This document shows positions 34,272 to 44,706 of a stretch of DNA of 64,000 nucleotides, piece by piece. Source of the DNA: Ipomoea triloba (taxonomy: Eukaryota; Streptophyta; Magnoliopsida; Solanales; Convolvulaceae); assembly GCF_003576645.1 (NCBI RefSeq), contig NC_044930.1, positions 15,050,076 through 15,114,075 of the forward strand. Reading direction: 5' to 3'. How positions within the stretch are numbered: the first letter of the stretch is position 1; every line of letters begins with the position of its first letter. The notes beneath the pieces were generated by a model, which saw only the letters and a list, made by a program, of their open reading frames with translations, searched no databases and was not told where the DNA came from. Position numbers and translations under genes: made by a program.

Positions 34272-35747
34272 TTAGTGGGCACGTCGGGGGCCCCGATCAC
34301 AGTCATACCGCCCCACGCGAGTGGACACCTCATGCATGCACTCATTTGCCTCAGCCATTAGAATGTTGTGCATAAAGCGCCTACGCAGGCAGTTGAGTTG
34401 TTCGCGATTCCCTTTTTGTAGCCCACACTCCCAACTGCTGCAGGGTTGGCCGGTGAATGATTCCATATGTCGCATTGCAAAGACAGCCGAATCAGCGCCG
34501 GGAGTTGTAGTTCGCCATGGCATTTGCGTCCTTTTGGGGCGTAGGTTCCTGACTCGGATTGATCGGGCAAGCTGGTGCTTGCTTTCTAAGTACTCCGAGA
34601 GCATGTCAAGCTGCACAAAAAGTTGTTCAATCAGATTTCAAACACTTTAACTATGTATTCTGTTTGTTTTAATTTTTTTAAAGAATAACAGGTGTAGATA
34701 TATTAAATAGATGGTAAAAGCAAACAGTGTCATCTTATGGGGTCTTAATGGGATGATGAAGTAATGAATGCAAAGATGATTAAATGAGTCAAATTATTAT
34801 GGTCAAATATGAATTGCATATTTGCAGAACATACCAAATCCACCGGGGCATCGCAATATTTTTCCTCGTTGGGCACCTGTTTTGATGAGCAGTCTAGGAT
34901 GTCGCACTTGTACTACTTCAAATTTATACTCACCACATAAAAATAGCCTTCCTGTATTATTGAGAATAAATACTACCCAACCAAAGGTAAGCGTCATTTG
35001 TTATAGCAGTTTAAAATGTATGAATATTGCTTCCAGACTGATACCAGGTCTAGAGTTGCACTCCCCACATGCTCAGAGGCCTGAAAATCCGCCCATAGCC
35101 GCGCTTTAAACAATTCGATCATCTCATCCCGGGTGCCTATCGTTGGCACTACGGTACCGACCTGCAGTATGAAGGTAAGGTTGTAGACCGGTAAAGGGCA
35201 GTTTAGCACCATAAGCCACAAAGTTATAGTGGTGATACATACAATAGTGGCTGTGGAGGCGAAGAGGCGAGAAGGCGTCCCCCATTTCCTTGATTTTTCG
35301 CGGGCATTTAGCACAGTAGACCAGGCATCTACCACCGCCGCTGAGACGTTCACCCCCTCTCTCAATGTCAGAAAGTGAGACCAGTTGGCGGTTCGCTGTT
35401 TATGGCGGAACAGGACCTCGTCGCTATTTATGCAACCACATACTAGTGACTTATGGTGGTTGCTTCAACCAGAAAGCAAATTAACAGCATGTCAGAGAGG
35501 GGGGTTAGGACTTACCGGTTGGTGTTGGGGCAGTTGAAGGCCCACATCCATACCATGTAAATTGGTGGTATGGGAACGGTTGGGTAACCCCTCAACGGAC
35601 TGAAGCAAAGGCGTAACGGTCTAGCATCTTGATTCAGCGGACGTTTCCCTTTGCGGTCTGGAATGACGACGACTGGTAAGACCTCCGATTCTTGGTTCTG
35701 TGGCGCTCGCAATGGTAGGACCCCGGCGTGCACTCCCCGAATAGCAA

Positions 35748-36479
35748 CCTGATCGATCATTTTGAAAACAATGTGACTAGACAACTAGGCACAACCATAA
35801 GAGCGGTGAGATACTTACTTGTGTAGTTGGTGTTACGGGGTCCTCATTCCGCTGCGTAGAGTAGTCTTGTGTGAACCCCAGACTGAAACTGGGCATGTCG
35901 TCCTCCGGTTGTTGGTTTTGTGGCGCTCCTAATGGTAGGGCCCCCGATTGCTCTCCTCGGTTGGTAACCTGATCGATCATTTTGAGAACAATGTGCCCAG
36001 ATAACTAAGCACAACCATAAGAGTGGTGAGATACATACCTGCGTAGCCGGTGGTATTGGGTCCTCATTTCCCTGCGTAGAGTAGTCTTGTGTGAACCCCA
36101 GACTGAAACTGGGCATGTCGTCCTCCGATTGTTGGTTTTGTGGCGTTGCTAATGGTAGGGCCCCCGATCGCTCTCCTCGATTGGCAACCTGATCGATCAT
36201 TTTGAGAACAATGTGCCCAGATAACTAAGCACAACCATAAGAGTGGTGAGATACATACCTGCGTAGCCGGTGGTATTGGGTCCTCATTTCCCTGCGTAGA
36301 GTAGTCTTGTGTGAACCCCAAACTGAAACTGGGCATGTCGTCCTCCGGTTGTTCGTTTTGTGGCGCTGCTAATGGTAGGGCCCCCGATCGCTCTCCCCGG
36401 TTGGCAACCTGATCGATCATTTTGAGAACAATGTGAGCAGATAACTAAGCACAACCATAAAAGCGGTGAGATACATACC
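35748..36479 (-). repeat. 220-bp tandem array in which each unit carries one 150-nt exon
   Basis: Exon plus intron are repeated with a period of exactly 220 bp: exon starts 36408, 36188, 35968, and a diverged fourth at 35748. Each of the three typical exons begins after GATCAG, encodes 50 residues (VANRGERSGALPL .. NEDPIPPATQ) and ends at a GT donor (GTATGT or GTAAGT). 150 nt is a multiple of three, so any number can be skipped or included without frame change. The same peptide ending also closes the upstream exon 36871-36479. Confidence 0.88.
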
Positions 36480-37877
36480 TGCGTAGCGAGTGGTATTGGG
36501 TCCTCATTTCCCTGCGTAGGGTACTTTTGTGTGAATCCCAGGCTGAAACTGGGCATGTCGCTACCCGTGGTTGCCCGTATCGCCGCCAATTCAGCGCGTT
36601 CTAACGCCTTGATGTTGTCAGGGTTTTGCCAGAACGCATCTTCGCGATCTATGGAAGTTTGATGGGGCGTATGGGGCTCCTGGTCGATGGTCGAGTATGT
36701 GCCCTTCGGTTCGTGCTGCAATACCTCTAGCAGAAGTTTGGATGCCTCGTTGACCCTTTTGAAATTGTGATCCCCATAGGCTTGTGCGCAGTTCTCCCGT
36801 ACCATATCAGCCACTCGTGTTGCAGCGCACATGAGGTCCCTAGTTGTGGTATCAAGGAGCTGGGTGAACCCCTGTCAAACACACGAAAACCAGCTTGCAA
36901 AAATAAGTAGTCAGTACCTACCGACACTAAGCACACATGTAATTGAGAACGGAGGGGAGTCATACCTGTGGGGTGTTAACCGTTGATGGCTGGTGCACTA
37001 TTCCCTGGCTGAGAGCTACTTGGTTAGATAGTGGTGGTTCTGACGGAGGCGCTTGGTCGGTTGTTGCATGTGGCGGATCTTCTAGGTGGCCCACCCCAAA
37101 GCCTTGTGCAGTAATCTCCCTTGCCTCCCGTGCTTTGAGTAGATCTGACGTTCATCCTTCTAACGTAGGGATTGTTCTAGGCACGTCCCATGGACCTACC
37201 ACGACCCTGTCCACGTACAGGAGCTGGACCACCCCAAAATGAGATGCATATAATCATATGGGGCACAAATATATATTAGCGTTAATACCACCACGTAAGA
37301 ATACAACTCACAATTAAAAAGAGTAATGGCCCGGTGAATTTGCGAGTTCCGCCTTGGGACCAGCGTCCATGTGTGTCAACCAAAGAGCGCAGGAGATACG
37401 TGCACCAGTCTAGGTCTTTTATCCACTCCACATCGCGGAACATATGGACAATTTTTTGGTTGGCGTAGCCATTTGAAACGCTGGCAATGAGGGTAGAGAC
37501 AACGATGACACTAAAATGCCGCCTGAACCACTCCCCCCCACCTTCGAGCTTCAACGCCTGCGTGACTAACGCCTTGACCGTTATCTTTCCCTTCCGTTGT
37601 TTGGTTTCCTCCCTCCATGCACGGAGTTCTGGCCCTACCTGTGGGCTGTCGCGTTCTGTAATCGGTAGTGGCCCGTTCGGTAGTCCGAAGACATGTACAA
37701 CGTCTTGAGCAGTGATGTTAATATACCTCCCATTGCCCAACTTTATGGCCATCATCGCTGGTTCGAAGTTCGTGACTAACCAATGACCCAGCTGTGGTGG
37801 CATCTCCGTCACTTCCAAGCGCAACAGTCCCCCCATACCAATACTAGAAACATCTTGGCGTTGGCTGGTCGTGAGTN

Positions 37878-39410
37878 TCCGGTTGTTCGTTTTGTGGCGC
37901 TGCTAATGGTAGGGCCCCCGATCGCTCTCCCCGGTTGGCAACCTGATCGATCATTTTGAGAACAATGTGAGCAGATAACTAAGCACAACCATAAAAGCGG
38001 TGAGATACATACCTGCGTAGCGAGTGGTATTGGGTCCTCATTTCCCTGCGTAGGGTACTTTTGTGTGAATCCCAGGCTGAAACTGGGCATGTCGCTACCC
38101 GTGGTTGCCCGTATCGCCGCCAATTCAGCGCGTTCTAACGCCTTGATGTTGTCAGGGTTTTGCCAGAACGCATCTTCGCGATCTATGGAAGTTTGATGGG
38201 GCGTATGGGGCTCCTGGTCGATGGTCGAGTATGTGCCCTTCGGTTCGTGCTGCAATACCTCTAGCAGAAGTTTGGATGCCTCGTTGACCCTTTTGAAATT
38301 GTGATCCCCATAGGCTTGTGCGCAGTTCTCCCGTACCATATCAGCCACTCGTGTTGCAGCGCACATGAGGTCCCTAGTTGTGGTATCAAGGAGCTGGGTG
38401 AACCCCTGTCAAACACACGAAAACCAGCTTGCAAAAATAAGTAGTCAGTACCTACCGACACTAAGCACACATGTAATTGAGAACGGAGGGGAGTCATACC
38501 TGTGGGGTGTTAACCGTTGATGGCTGGTGCACTATTCCCTGGCTGAGAGCTACTTGGTTAGATAGTGGTGGTTCTGACGGAGGCGCTTGGTCGGTTGTTG
38601 CATGTGGCGGATCTTCTAGGTGGCCCACCCCAAAGCCTTGTGCAGTAATCTCCCTTGCCTCCCGTGCTTTGAGTAGATCTGACGTTCATCCTTCTAACGT
38701 AGGGATTGTTCTAGGCACGTCCCATGGACCTACCACGACCCTGTCCACGTACAGGAGCTGGACCACCCCAAAATGAGATGCATATAATCATATGGGGCAC
38801 AAATATATATTAGCGTTAATACCACCACGTAAGAATACAACTCACAATTAAAAAGAGTAATGGCCCGGTGAATTTGCGAGTTCCGCCTTGGGACCAGCGT
38901 CCATGTGTGTCAACCAAAGAGCGCAGGAGATACGTGCACCAGTCTAGGTCTTTTATCCACTCCACATCGCGGAACATATGGACAATTTTTTGGTTGGCGT
39001 AGCCATTTGAAACGCTGGCAATGAGGGTAGAGACAACGATGACACTAAAATGCCGCCTGAACCACTCCCCCCCACCTTCGAGCTTCAACGCCTGCGTGAC
39101 TAACGCCTTGACCGTTATCTTTCCCTTCCGTTGTTTGGTTTCCTCCCTCCATGCACGGAGTTCTGGCCCTACCTGTGGGCTGTCGCGTTCTGTAATCGGT
39201 AGTGGCCCGTTCGGTAGTCCGAAGACATGTACAACGTCTTGAGCAGTGATGTTAATATACCTCCCATTGCCCAACTTTATGGCCATCATCGCTGGTTCGA
39301 AGTTCGTGACTAACCAATGACCCAGCTGTGGTGGCATCTCCGTCACTTCCAAGCGCAACAGTCCCCCCATACCAATACTAGAAACATCTTGGCGTTGGCT
39401 GGTCGTGAGT
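37878..39410 (-). other. Copy of 36344-37876 between two single Ns; probable assembly duplication
   Basis: The segment between the Ns at 37877 and 39411 repeats the preceding 1533 bp; the encoded frames are identical. Reading straight from 37876 to 39412 restores one continuous exon (KM..LTTSQRQDV). I treat it as a duplicated contig. Confidence 0.88.
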
Positions 39411-39586
39411 NGCATCTTGATTCCGGGGTTCGTTCCCCCAAATCCCATACGTGGCACACGGGTGGGGTGGCCCGGAGCAGTGTGGAATTCGTCATCTGTT
39501 TCGCCCTCGCGATCGCTTATTACCACCGGCTGAAGTGTGGCATTGCCTGTTTGAAACAACAGAAACCAAGATCAGTTTGGCACTCA

Positions 39587-40100
39587 GAGTATTATGAAAA
39601 TGCACAACACTTAGTTACCACCCAAGTTCACCCACAGTATTATGAAAATGCAGTGCACTTATTAAATAGTAGTATAAGGACAACCAACGTATCCTGAAAA
39701 TGGTGAGCACCCATTTATCACCCTAGTGCACCCAGAGTATTATGAAAATGCACGGCACTTATTTAACACCCAAGTACACCCACAGTATTATGAAAATGCA
39801 GTGCACTTATTACATAGTAGTATAAGGACACCCACGTATTCTGAAAATGGTGAGCACTCATTTATCACCCCAAGTGCACCCAAAGTATTATGAGAATGCA
39901 CAACACTTATTTACCACCCAAGTAGACCCACATAATTATGAAAATGTAGCGCACTCTTTTTTAACGTGGTGCACCCAGAGTATTATGAAAATGCACAGCA
40001 CTGATTCATTTTCCCAAGTGTTGCGACAACATTGTGAAAACGCCGAGCTCTTATTTTGGGTCCAAATGTGCCCACAGTATTATGAAAATGCACAACACTT
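39587..40100. repeat. Minisatellite in the first long intron of the Ulp1-like gene
   Basis: GTATTATGAAAATGCA recurs about eight times, spaced roughly 47-100 bp, inside longer units of the form CACCCAGAG..CACTTATTTACCACCCAAG. It is not a CRISPR array: spacers are themselves repeats and lengths vary. Confidence 0.85.
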
Positions 40101-40416
40101 ATTTATCGTGGTGAACAACATTGGCACAGCTTATGCACACGTAAACAACACCTGTATGATTAAATTAAAATCCAGCCCCCCATCTAACATATATAACCAG
40201 AGCAAACTCCAGTTGAACTATTTATGAAGCGTACTGTATTATTACTTCCACCTATAGTATTTTTTCCCGGAAAACATAAGTGGCACTTGTATTATTAAAA
40301 AACTAAAATAGAAACATGGGAAATAACCCAACAAAGCATTGTACGCAGCTCCAGTGGTAGGTAGCATTGTATATGTGGGTTAATATCGCTACTGTATATC
40401 AATGATTACACCCACA

Positions 40417-40921
40417 TTACTCAAACAAACGGCATGAGCAAGAAGTGGCATATGTGTTCTCATTCCAGAATCCAATAAAGTCTTGATTTTCCTCAAAATC
40501 TTGCACTCTAAATGTTGCTGTTTCACCATTTCCACTTTCTCTTTTAGGGTGACATGCAACAACTCCCAAAACCTCAATTTGGAATTTTTTAAATATTGTA
40601 TGAGTGTACAATGCTGCCATTTGTTTTCCAAAGGGTGAGGGAGATTTCAATCCCAGCTTTCTATGCCATGACTCAAAATTAGCCTTAGCCTCATCTTCAC
40701 CCATTTTGTGCAATATATTTTTGTAGTGGTCAATAAACTCCTTTAATGTAGTAACTGAAAGCGATGATTCACACCAATAACTATAACCGAAGGCAATTTA
40801 TACTCATTTTTGATATATGCAGTGTCAAAAAACACAGCATCACAGAAGCGATGATAATCAAGCCAATCTTTAGCATGAATCCAAAAAGCATTTCTTAGCC
40901 ACTGGTCCTTATTCAAATCTA
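40417..40921 (-). pseudogene. FHY3/FAR1-family fragment, intronless and internally deleted
   Basis: On the minus strand 40921-40740 encodes part of the MULE-like domain of FHY3/FAR1 proteins (LNKDQWLRNAFWIHAKDWL, then FCDAVFFDTAYIKNEYKLP). The frame then shifts and jumps to a more C-terminal part (TLKEFIDHYK, LKSPSPFGKQMAALYTH, EVLGVVACHPKRES). It stops at the start of the SWIM zinc finger (SCSCRLFE, stop). The lack of introns and the missing middle suggest a degraded copy. It lies in an intron of the Ulp1-like gene on the same strand, and differs from the plus-strand transposase, being closer to the domesticated FHY3 type. Confidence 0.78.
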
Positions 40922-41112
40922 GTGCATAAAAGAAGTTGGGATTGTCATCTTGCCCTTATCCTACTGCATAAAAGAAGTTGGGATTGTCATCTTGCCCTTA
41001 TCCTACTATTTAATCAGACCATAGCATGTCATCTTGCCCTTATCCTACTATTTAATCAGACCATAGCAACACATCTTGCCCTTATCCTACTATTTAATCA
41101 GACCATAGCAAC
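40921..41112. repeat. About 42-bp tandem repeats
   Basis: CATAAAAGAAGTTGGGATTG..CTTATCCTACT occurs twice, followed by three units of ATTTAATCAGACCATAGCA..CTTATCCTACT. All share the 3' part CATCTTGCCCTTATCCTACT. Confidence 0.92.
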
Positions 41113-41742
41113 ACATTTACCTCAAGCTTGTTCTAACACTAACACCCATTTAAACCCAATGACAGCAGATTCTGGTTCTGTGTATTTATATATCCCCCCT
41201 ACACTGGTATAGCAACTCGTATAAATGACTTTGAATTCCTAGAGGTATGCATACAAACCAGGAGGCCACCACCCAAAACCCAAACCCCACATACCCTCAA
41301 TCCAAAACCCCCACCAAACAACGCATCCCAGGAACTAAACACATAATGCGCAATAATGGCACTTACCACGGTTTGACCACCTACGCACTGCACACTGCCT
41401 TGCGGACACCCTCGTCGCTACTCCCGCCGGTGTCGGGTAGAATGATACCGGAGTGTGGCGCCGCTTGAATGACCCACCATGGCCGGAGTGTGTGACAGAA
41501 CCAGCGGAGCCCGACGACGCCGACCAAAACGATCGGCCGGACACCCTGTTCTTCGAACGCCGACTACCATTGGACCTGGCCATGACTCGCGACTAGCCGG
41601 ACAAGCACGGGAGAGACCCACTCTGACCACCCCGCCGCAGTAACCAGCCGAAACGAGCCCAAAAAAAAATCAAAAGAAAAAGAAATAAAAAATTTAAAAA
41701 ATAAAACAATAAATTTGTTGCCCTATCCTGGCGGTGTAGTCC

Positions 41743-41884
41743 CATAATGAGTGTAACACCCCATACTAACGCCCACACGTGACCCCCCAACACACCTCAT
41801 CATGTGCGTTGATCAACCAAAATCGCAGGGCTACCATGAGTGCACAGGGTGCACAGAAAAGGGAGGAATTCACATATGAACTGA
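41743..41884 (+). repeat. 142-bp direct repeat, right copy
   Basis: Identical by eye to 28750-28891. It ends directly at a TA microsatellite (about 41889-41915). Confidence 0.9.
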
Positions 41885-41888
<4 letters not shown>

Positions 41889-41915
<27 letters not shown>

Positions 41916-41970
41916 TCATTTATCTATATATTATGTATGTATGTATATATTTTACACACACAAAAAAAAA
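41889..41970. repeat. (TA)n, TATG and CA/poly(A) low-complexity tract
   Basis: A TA run, then TATGTATGTATG, ACACACAC and a 14-base A run. Confidence 0.93.
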
Positions 41971-43239
41971 AAAAAACAAATGGCGCCATACCCAAATTTT
42001 CGCCCCAAATTTTCACTAAGTGGCGCCAATCCCTTAATTCCTCCTCCCTCCTCCCGTCCTCACTCCTTGCTTCTTCACTGTGCCCCAAATCTTCCTCATC
42101 TTCTCCTCATCTGTATATTTCTTCGAGGGCGAGGGTGCGAGGGGCGGACTGCCGACTGCGGAAGCGAGGCGCGGATGTGACTGGAGAGCGACGGAAGGGC
42201 AGGGGCCAGAGCAGCTGAGCCGACGGAGAGCGGAGCACCGGCCACCGAGCAGGGCAGCAGCCGAGTAGCGGAGCTCCTTCGCAGGCGCTGCTGACTTTCT
42301 AGTTTCCAATTTCCGATTTCTGAATTCTGGTCAGGTTGCTTCAATTTTTTTAATTACTTTAAGTCTCTAATTTTATATGTGTATTTAGCCCTTTGTTGAT
42401 TGTGGCTTTTGTGCATACCCATTTGGAGAAGTTTGCTTTTCTGGGCTGTAAAAGGGTGGTTTGTCATTGGGTGTTTTGTAGTTGCAGCTTTTAGGTATAC
42501 CCTAGATCAGATTATGAAAATGGAAGAATGTACTCGAATAAGGAAAAAATCAGAAATTCAGAACCTGGCTTATTAAATTGGTAAGACTGAGTCCTTTTAG
42601 ATTTGGAGTTTTCTTATCTGTTTGCAGGTTTGCTGCAGTGTTAAGATTTTGGTTGGTGTTTTTTGAGGCTTATGTTGAAGATTTTAGTTCAATTGATTGA
42701 TGAAGGCTACATTTGTTCTGTTTGTGTGGGTGTGTTTTCTCTTTTTTAATGGATTTTTATTTTGGGTGGGTGTAAAGATCTTATTGCAAATATCTCTAAG
42801 GTGTTTCCCAAGGATGATGAGTGGTGTTGATGATATGACTAAACATATAGCAATTTGTATGGAAGGTAGGGCGCATACTGGTTTAGTATTAATAGATCTT
42901 TGTCCTCTAGTTTTCTCTAATATGCAAGATCAATAAGTTTTCTTTCCTAATCTGAATTGATCTCTAATGTTTAAAACTTTTGCTCATTTGACAGGGGCGT
43001 CTTCAAGATAAGATGGCTGGAGGTAAAGATGAGTATAATGCTTTCTGAGTTATATATGAAGATTGGTTTTAAGATAGTATTTCACTGTTTCATTTCACCC
43101 GATTTAACCTTCAAGGCATATCCATCTCCTAATAAGTTACATGCTTGCAATGCATATGCTATATCATGTTTTCAGCATTGAGTTAATGACAAGCATATTC
43201 TTACTGTAAGTGGAAGCATGCCTATTTATCATTTTCCAG
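41971..43239 (+). other. Gene-like leader of unknown origin upstream of the 4CL-like fragment
   Basis: A CT-rich then GC-rich segment (about 42030-42290) resembles a plant 5' leader. It is open in many frames at once and cannot be trusted as coding. Short exon-like pieces with splice motifs follow: TTGACAG before GGGCGTCTTC at 43000, and a GAGGTAAAG donor at 43020. I recognise no protein. It may be captured host sequence belonging with the following fragment. Confidence 0.3.
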
Positions 43240-43960
43240 GGTATTACAACAATCCACAGGCCACCAGTCTTGCTATAGATAAACAGGGCTGGGTCCATAC
43301 TGGTGATCTTGGATACTTTGATGAGGATGGACTGCTATACATTGTTGACCGAATTAAGGAGCTCATCAAGTACAAAGGTTTTCAGGTAAGCTTTTGGTGG
43401 TGGTGCACAAAAGTGCATAATAAGGTTAACTTTGTACATAGGTTCCCTAAAATTTGCTAGGAGGAATGTTGTTTGTCTGATATCTCTTTCAGTATTAGGA
43501 CTTGAATCAATTAGTCAGGAATTCCAATGATCATTATATTTTATGTAGAACTCAGCATTTTAACAAAACTTTCTTACCACATAATTTGCTATGTACATCA
43601 ATCAGCTTCAATTCTTAGAGAAATATATGAGAGTAACTTATGCTAATACTGTCACCAGGTTGCACCAGCAGAGCTTGAAAGTCTGCTCATTTCTCATCCT
43701 GAAATAGTCGATGCAGTTGTCATCCCGTAAGTGGCATCTTGCAGTAGAATCTGTATACAGTATAGGTGTATAGTCACTTGAAACATGAAAATCCGTTAAA
43801 TTTTATTAGAGGACTGTACTGAAGATAATAACTTATATCAACCTCTTTTGTTTATGGGTTCCCAGATGTTGAAGCTGGTGAGATCCCAGCTGCATACGTT
43901 GTTCGTTCCCTCAACAGCTCAGGTATATGTCCAAAAGTTCTTAGCAGATCAGGTATATGT
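43240..43960 (+). pseudogene. 4-coumarate-CoA ligase-like (acyl-activating enzyme) gene fragment
   Basis: Three intron-separated exons of the C-terminal lobe of a 4CL-like enzyme. 43240-43385 has the hinge motifs [20 protein letters not shown] and [13 protein letters not shown]. 43659-43726 has VAPAELESLLISHPEIVDAV. From about 43861 comes DVEAGEIPAAYVVRSLNSS. The third exon has no AG acceptor in the right frame, and shifts frame before VQKFLADQV. The N-terminal adenylation part and the final catalytic Lys region are missing. It lies inside the CACTA-type element and keeps its introns, which points to DNA-level capture rather than retroposition. Confidence 0.85.
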
Positions 43961-44706
43961 TATAGCAAAAAATAATGTCTTTTCTAAGAAAGAAATAAGA
44001 TGCAGTAGTTTGTTGAATTGGTCATTGTGTTTTCTAGATGGAAGTTTCCAATTGCTAATTTATTAGTTATTTGGTAACCATGTGAAAACATCTTAATTAG
44101 TAAATATGACTTGCATGAACTCAGCTTTGTTATTGTTTTAACTGATTTACTTATTGCCTTACACAGATAATGGATGTTACACAGATTAGTTTTAACTAAT
44201 TTACTTATTGCCTTGTAAATTATGTTGAAGATTTGAGGACTAGAATGCTTCTACTGGCAGTGGTATCTTCTTTTGTAGGTAATGAGCAACATTGTGCAAA
44301 AAGCTAACATCAACTAATTTTTTTGGTTACAACTTTTACAGGCTAAACAATCCCAAACATATGTTTTTGGATTAGCTTTACTATTGGGATTTATGTTTTG
44401 TATTAGTAGGATGTTAGCTACCGGCTCTTAGTTTATAATTCAGATATGCTAATCAACTCCAATTTACAGGAGGATATTAGTTAGTCACCCCACAATATTA
44501 GTGATCTTTTTTTTTTGAGTGATGAGGCCTATTTGTATTAAACTAATTATATCTATGATGGATTTAATTTACTATTTTATATAATATTGGGTGATACTTA
44601 TTTTGTATGCATAAGATTTGTGGCAAGAAAATTATAAATTATATTAGTTAAAATAATGTGATTTTTGATGAACAATGCGGCGAACACTACTATGTAATAT
44701 ATAAAT

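Larger units (their letters stand above)
34272..41583 (-). pseudogene. MULE-borne gene: N-terminal PMD-like domain plus Ulp1 (C48) protease-like domain
   Basis: Likely exons (minus): 41583-41367, 39546 through the N region to 37312 (counted once), 37223-36966, 36871-36479, three exons of exactly 150 nt (36408-36259, 36188-36039, 35968-35819), 35748-35516, 35423-35244, 35161-35045, 34951-34835, 34610-34272. The second exon holds the N-terminal domain of such genes (MGGLLRLEVTEMPPQLGHWL, ITAQDVVHVFGLP). The last four match the Ulp1 fold: VVDAWSTVLNAREKS, YVVSINLK, CDILDCSS, MPWR and AVFAMRHMESF. Of the protease residues only Asp (CDILD) is kept. His is replaced in GYFYVV, the Gln after MPW is Arg, and the Cys of DCG is Ser (DSA). 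There are in-frame stops at 37152-37154 (TGA, after IPTLEG) and 34913-34915 (TAG, after SINLK). It is catalytically dead and probably a pseudogene. Confidence 0.78.
28892..41742. mobile_element. Mutator-like element (MULE) block with FAR1-type transposase and Ulp1-like gene
   Basis: Two convergent genes lie here: a FAR1/FRS-type transposase (plus) and a gene with an N-terminal PMD-like domain and a C-terminal Ulp1-like domain (minus). Plant MULEs carrying Ulp1-like genes are known (the Kaonashi type). Degenerate inverted similarity joins 29395-29487 to 41261-41352 (about 70-75 % by eye over 92 bp, centred on GGGGGTTTTGGATTGAGGGT). These could be subterminal inverted repeats. Exact termini are not seen; the block boundaries are those of the 142-bp direct repeats. 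Confidence 0.7.

Noticed and set aside
34157..34650. Plus-strand frames over the Ulp1-like 3' exon
   Set aside because: Antisense shadows; the minus strand shows the C48-like motifs.
39587..40100. CRISPR-like regular repeat
   Set aside because: Spacers are themselves repeated, spacing is irregular and the genome is a plant nuclear one.
42034..42344. Overlapping open frames on both strands near the GC-rich leader
   Set aside because: Open in four or more frames at once, with no domain; GC bias rather than coding.
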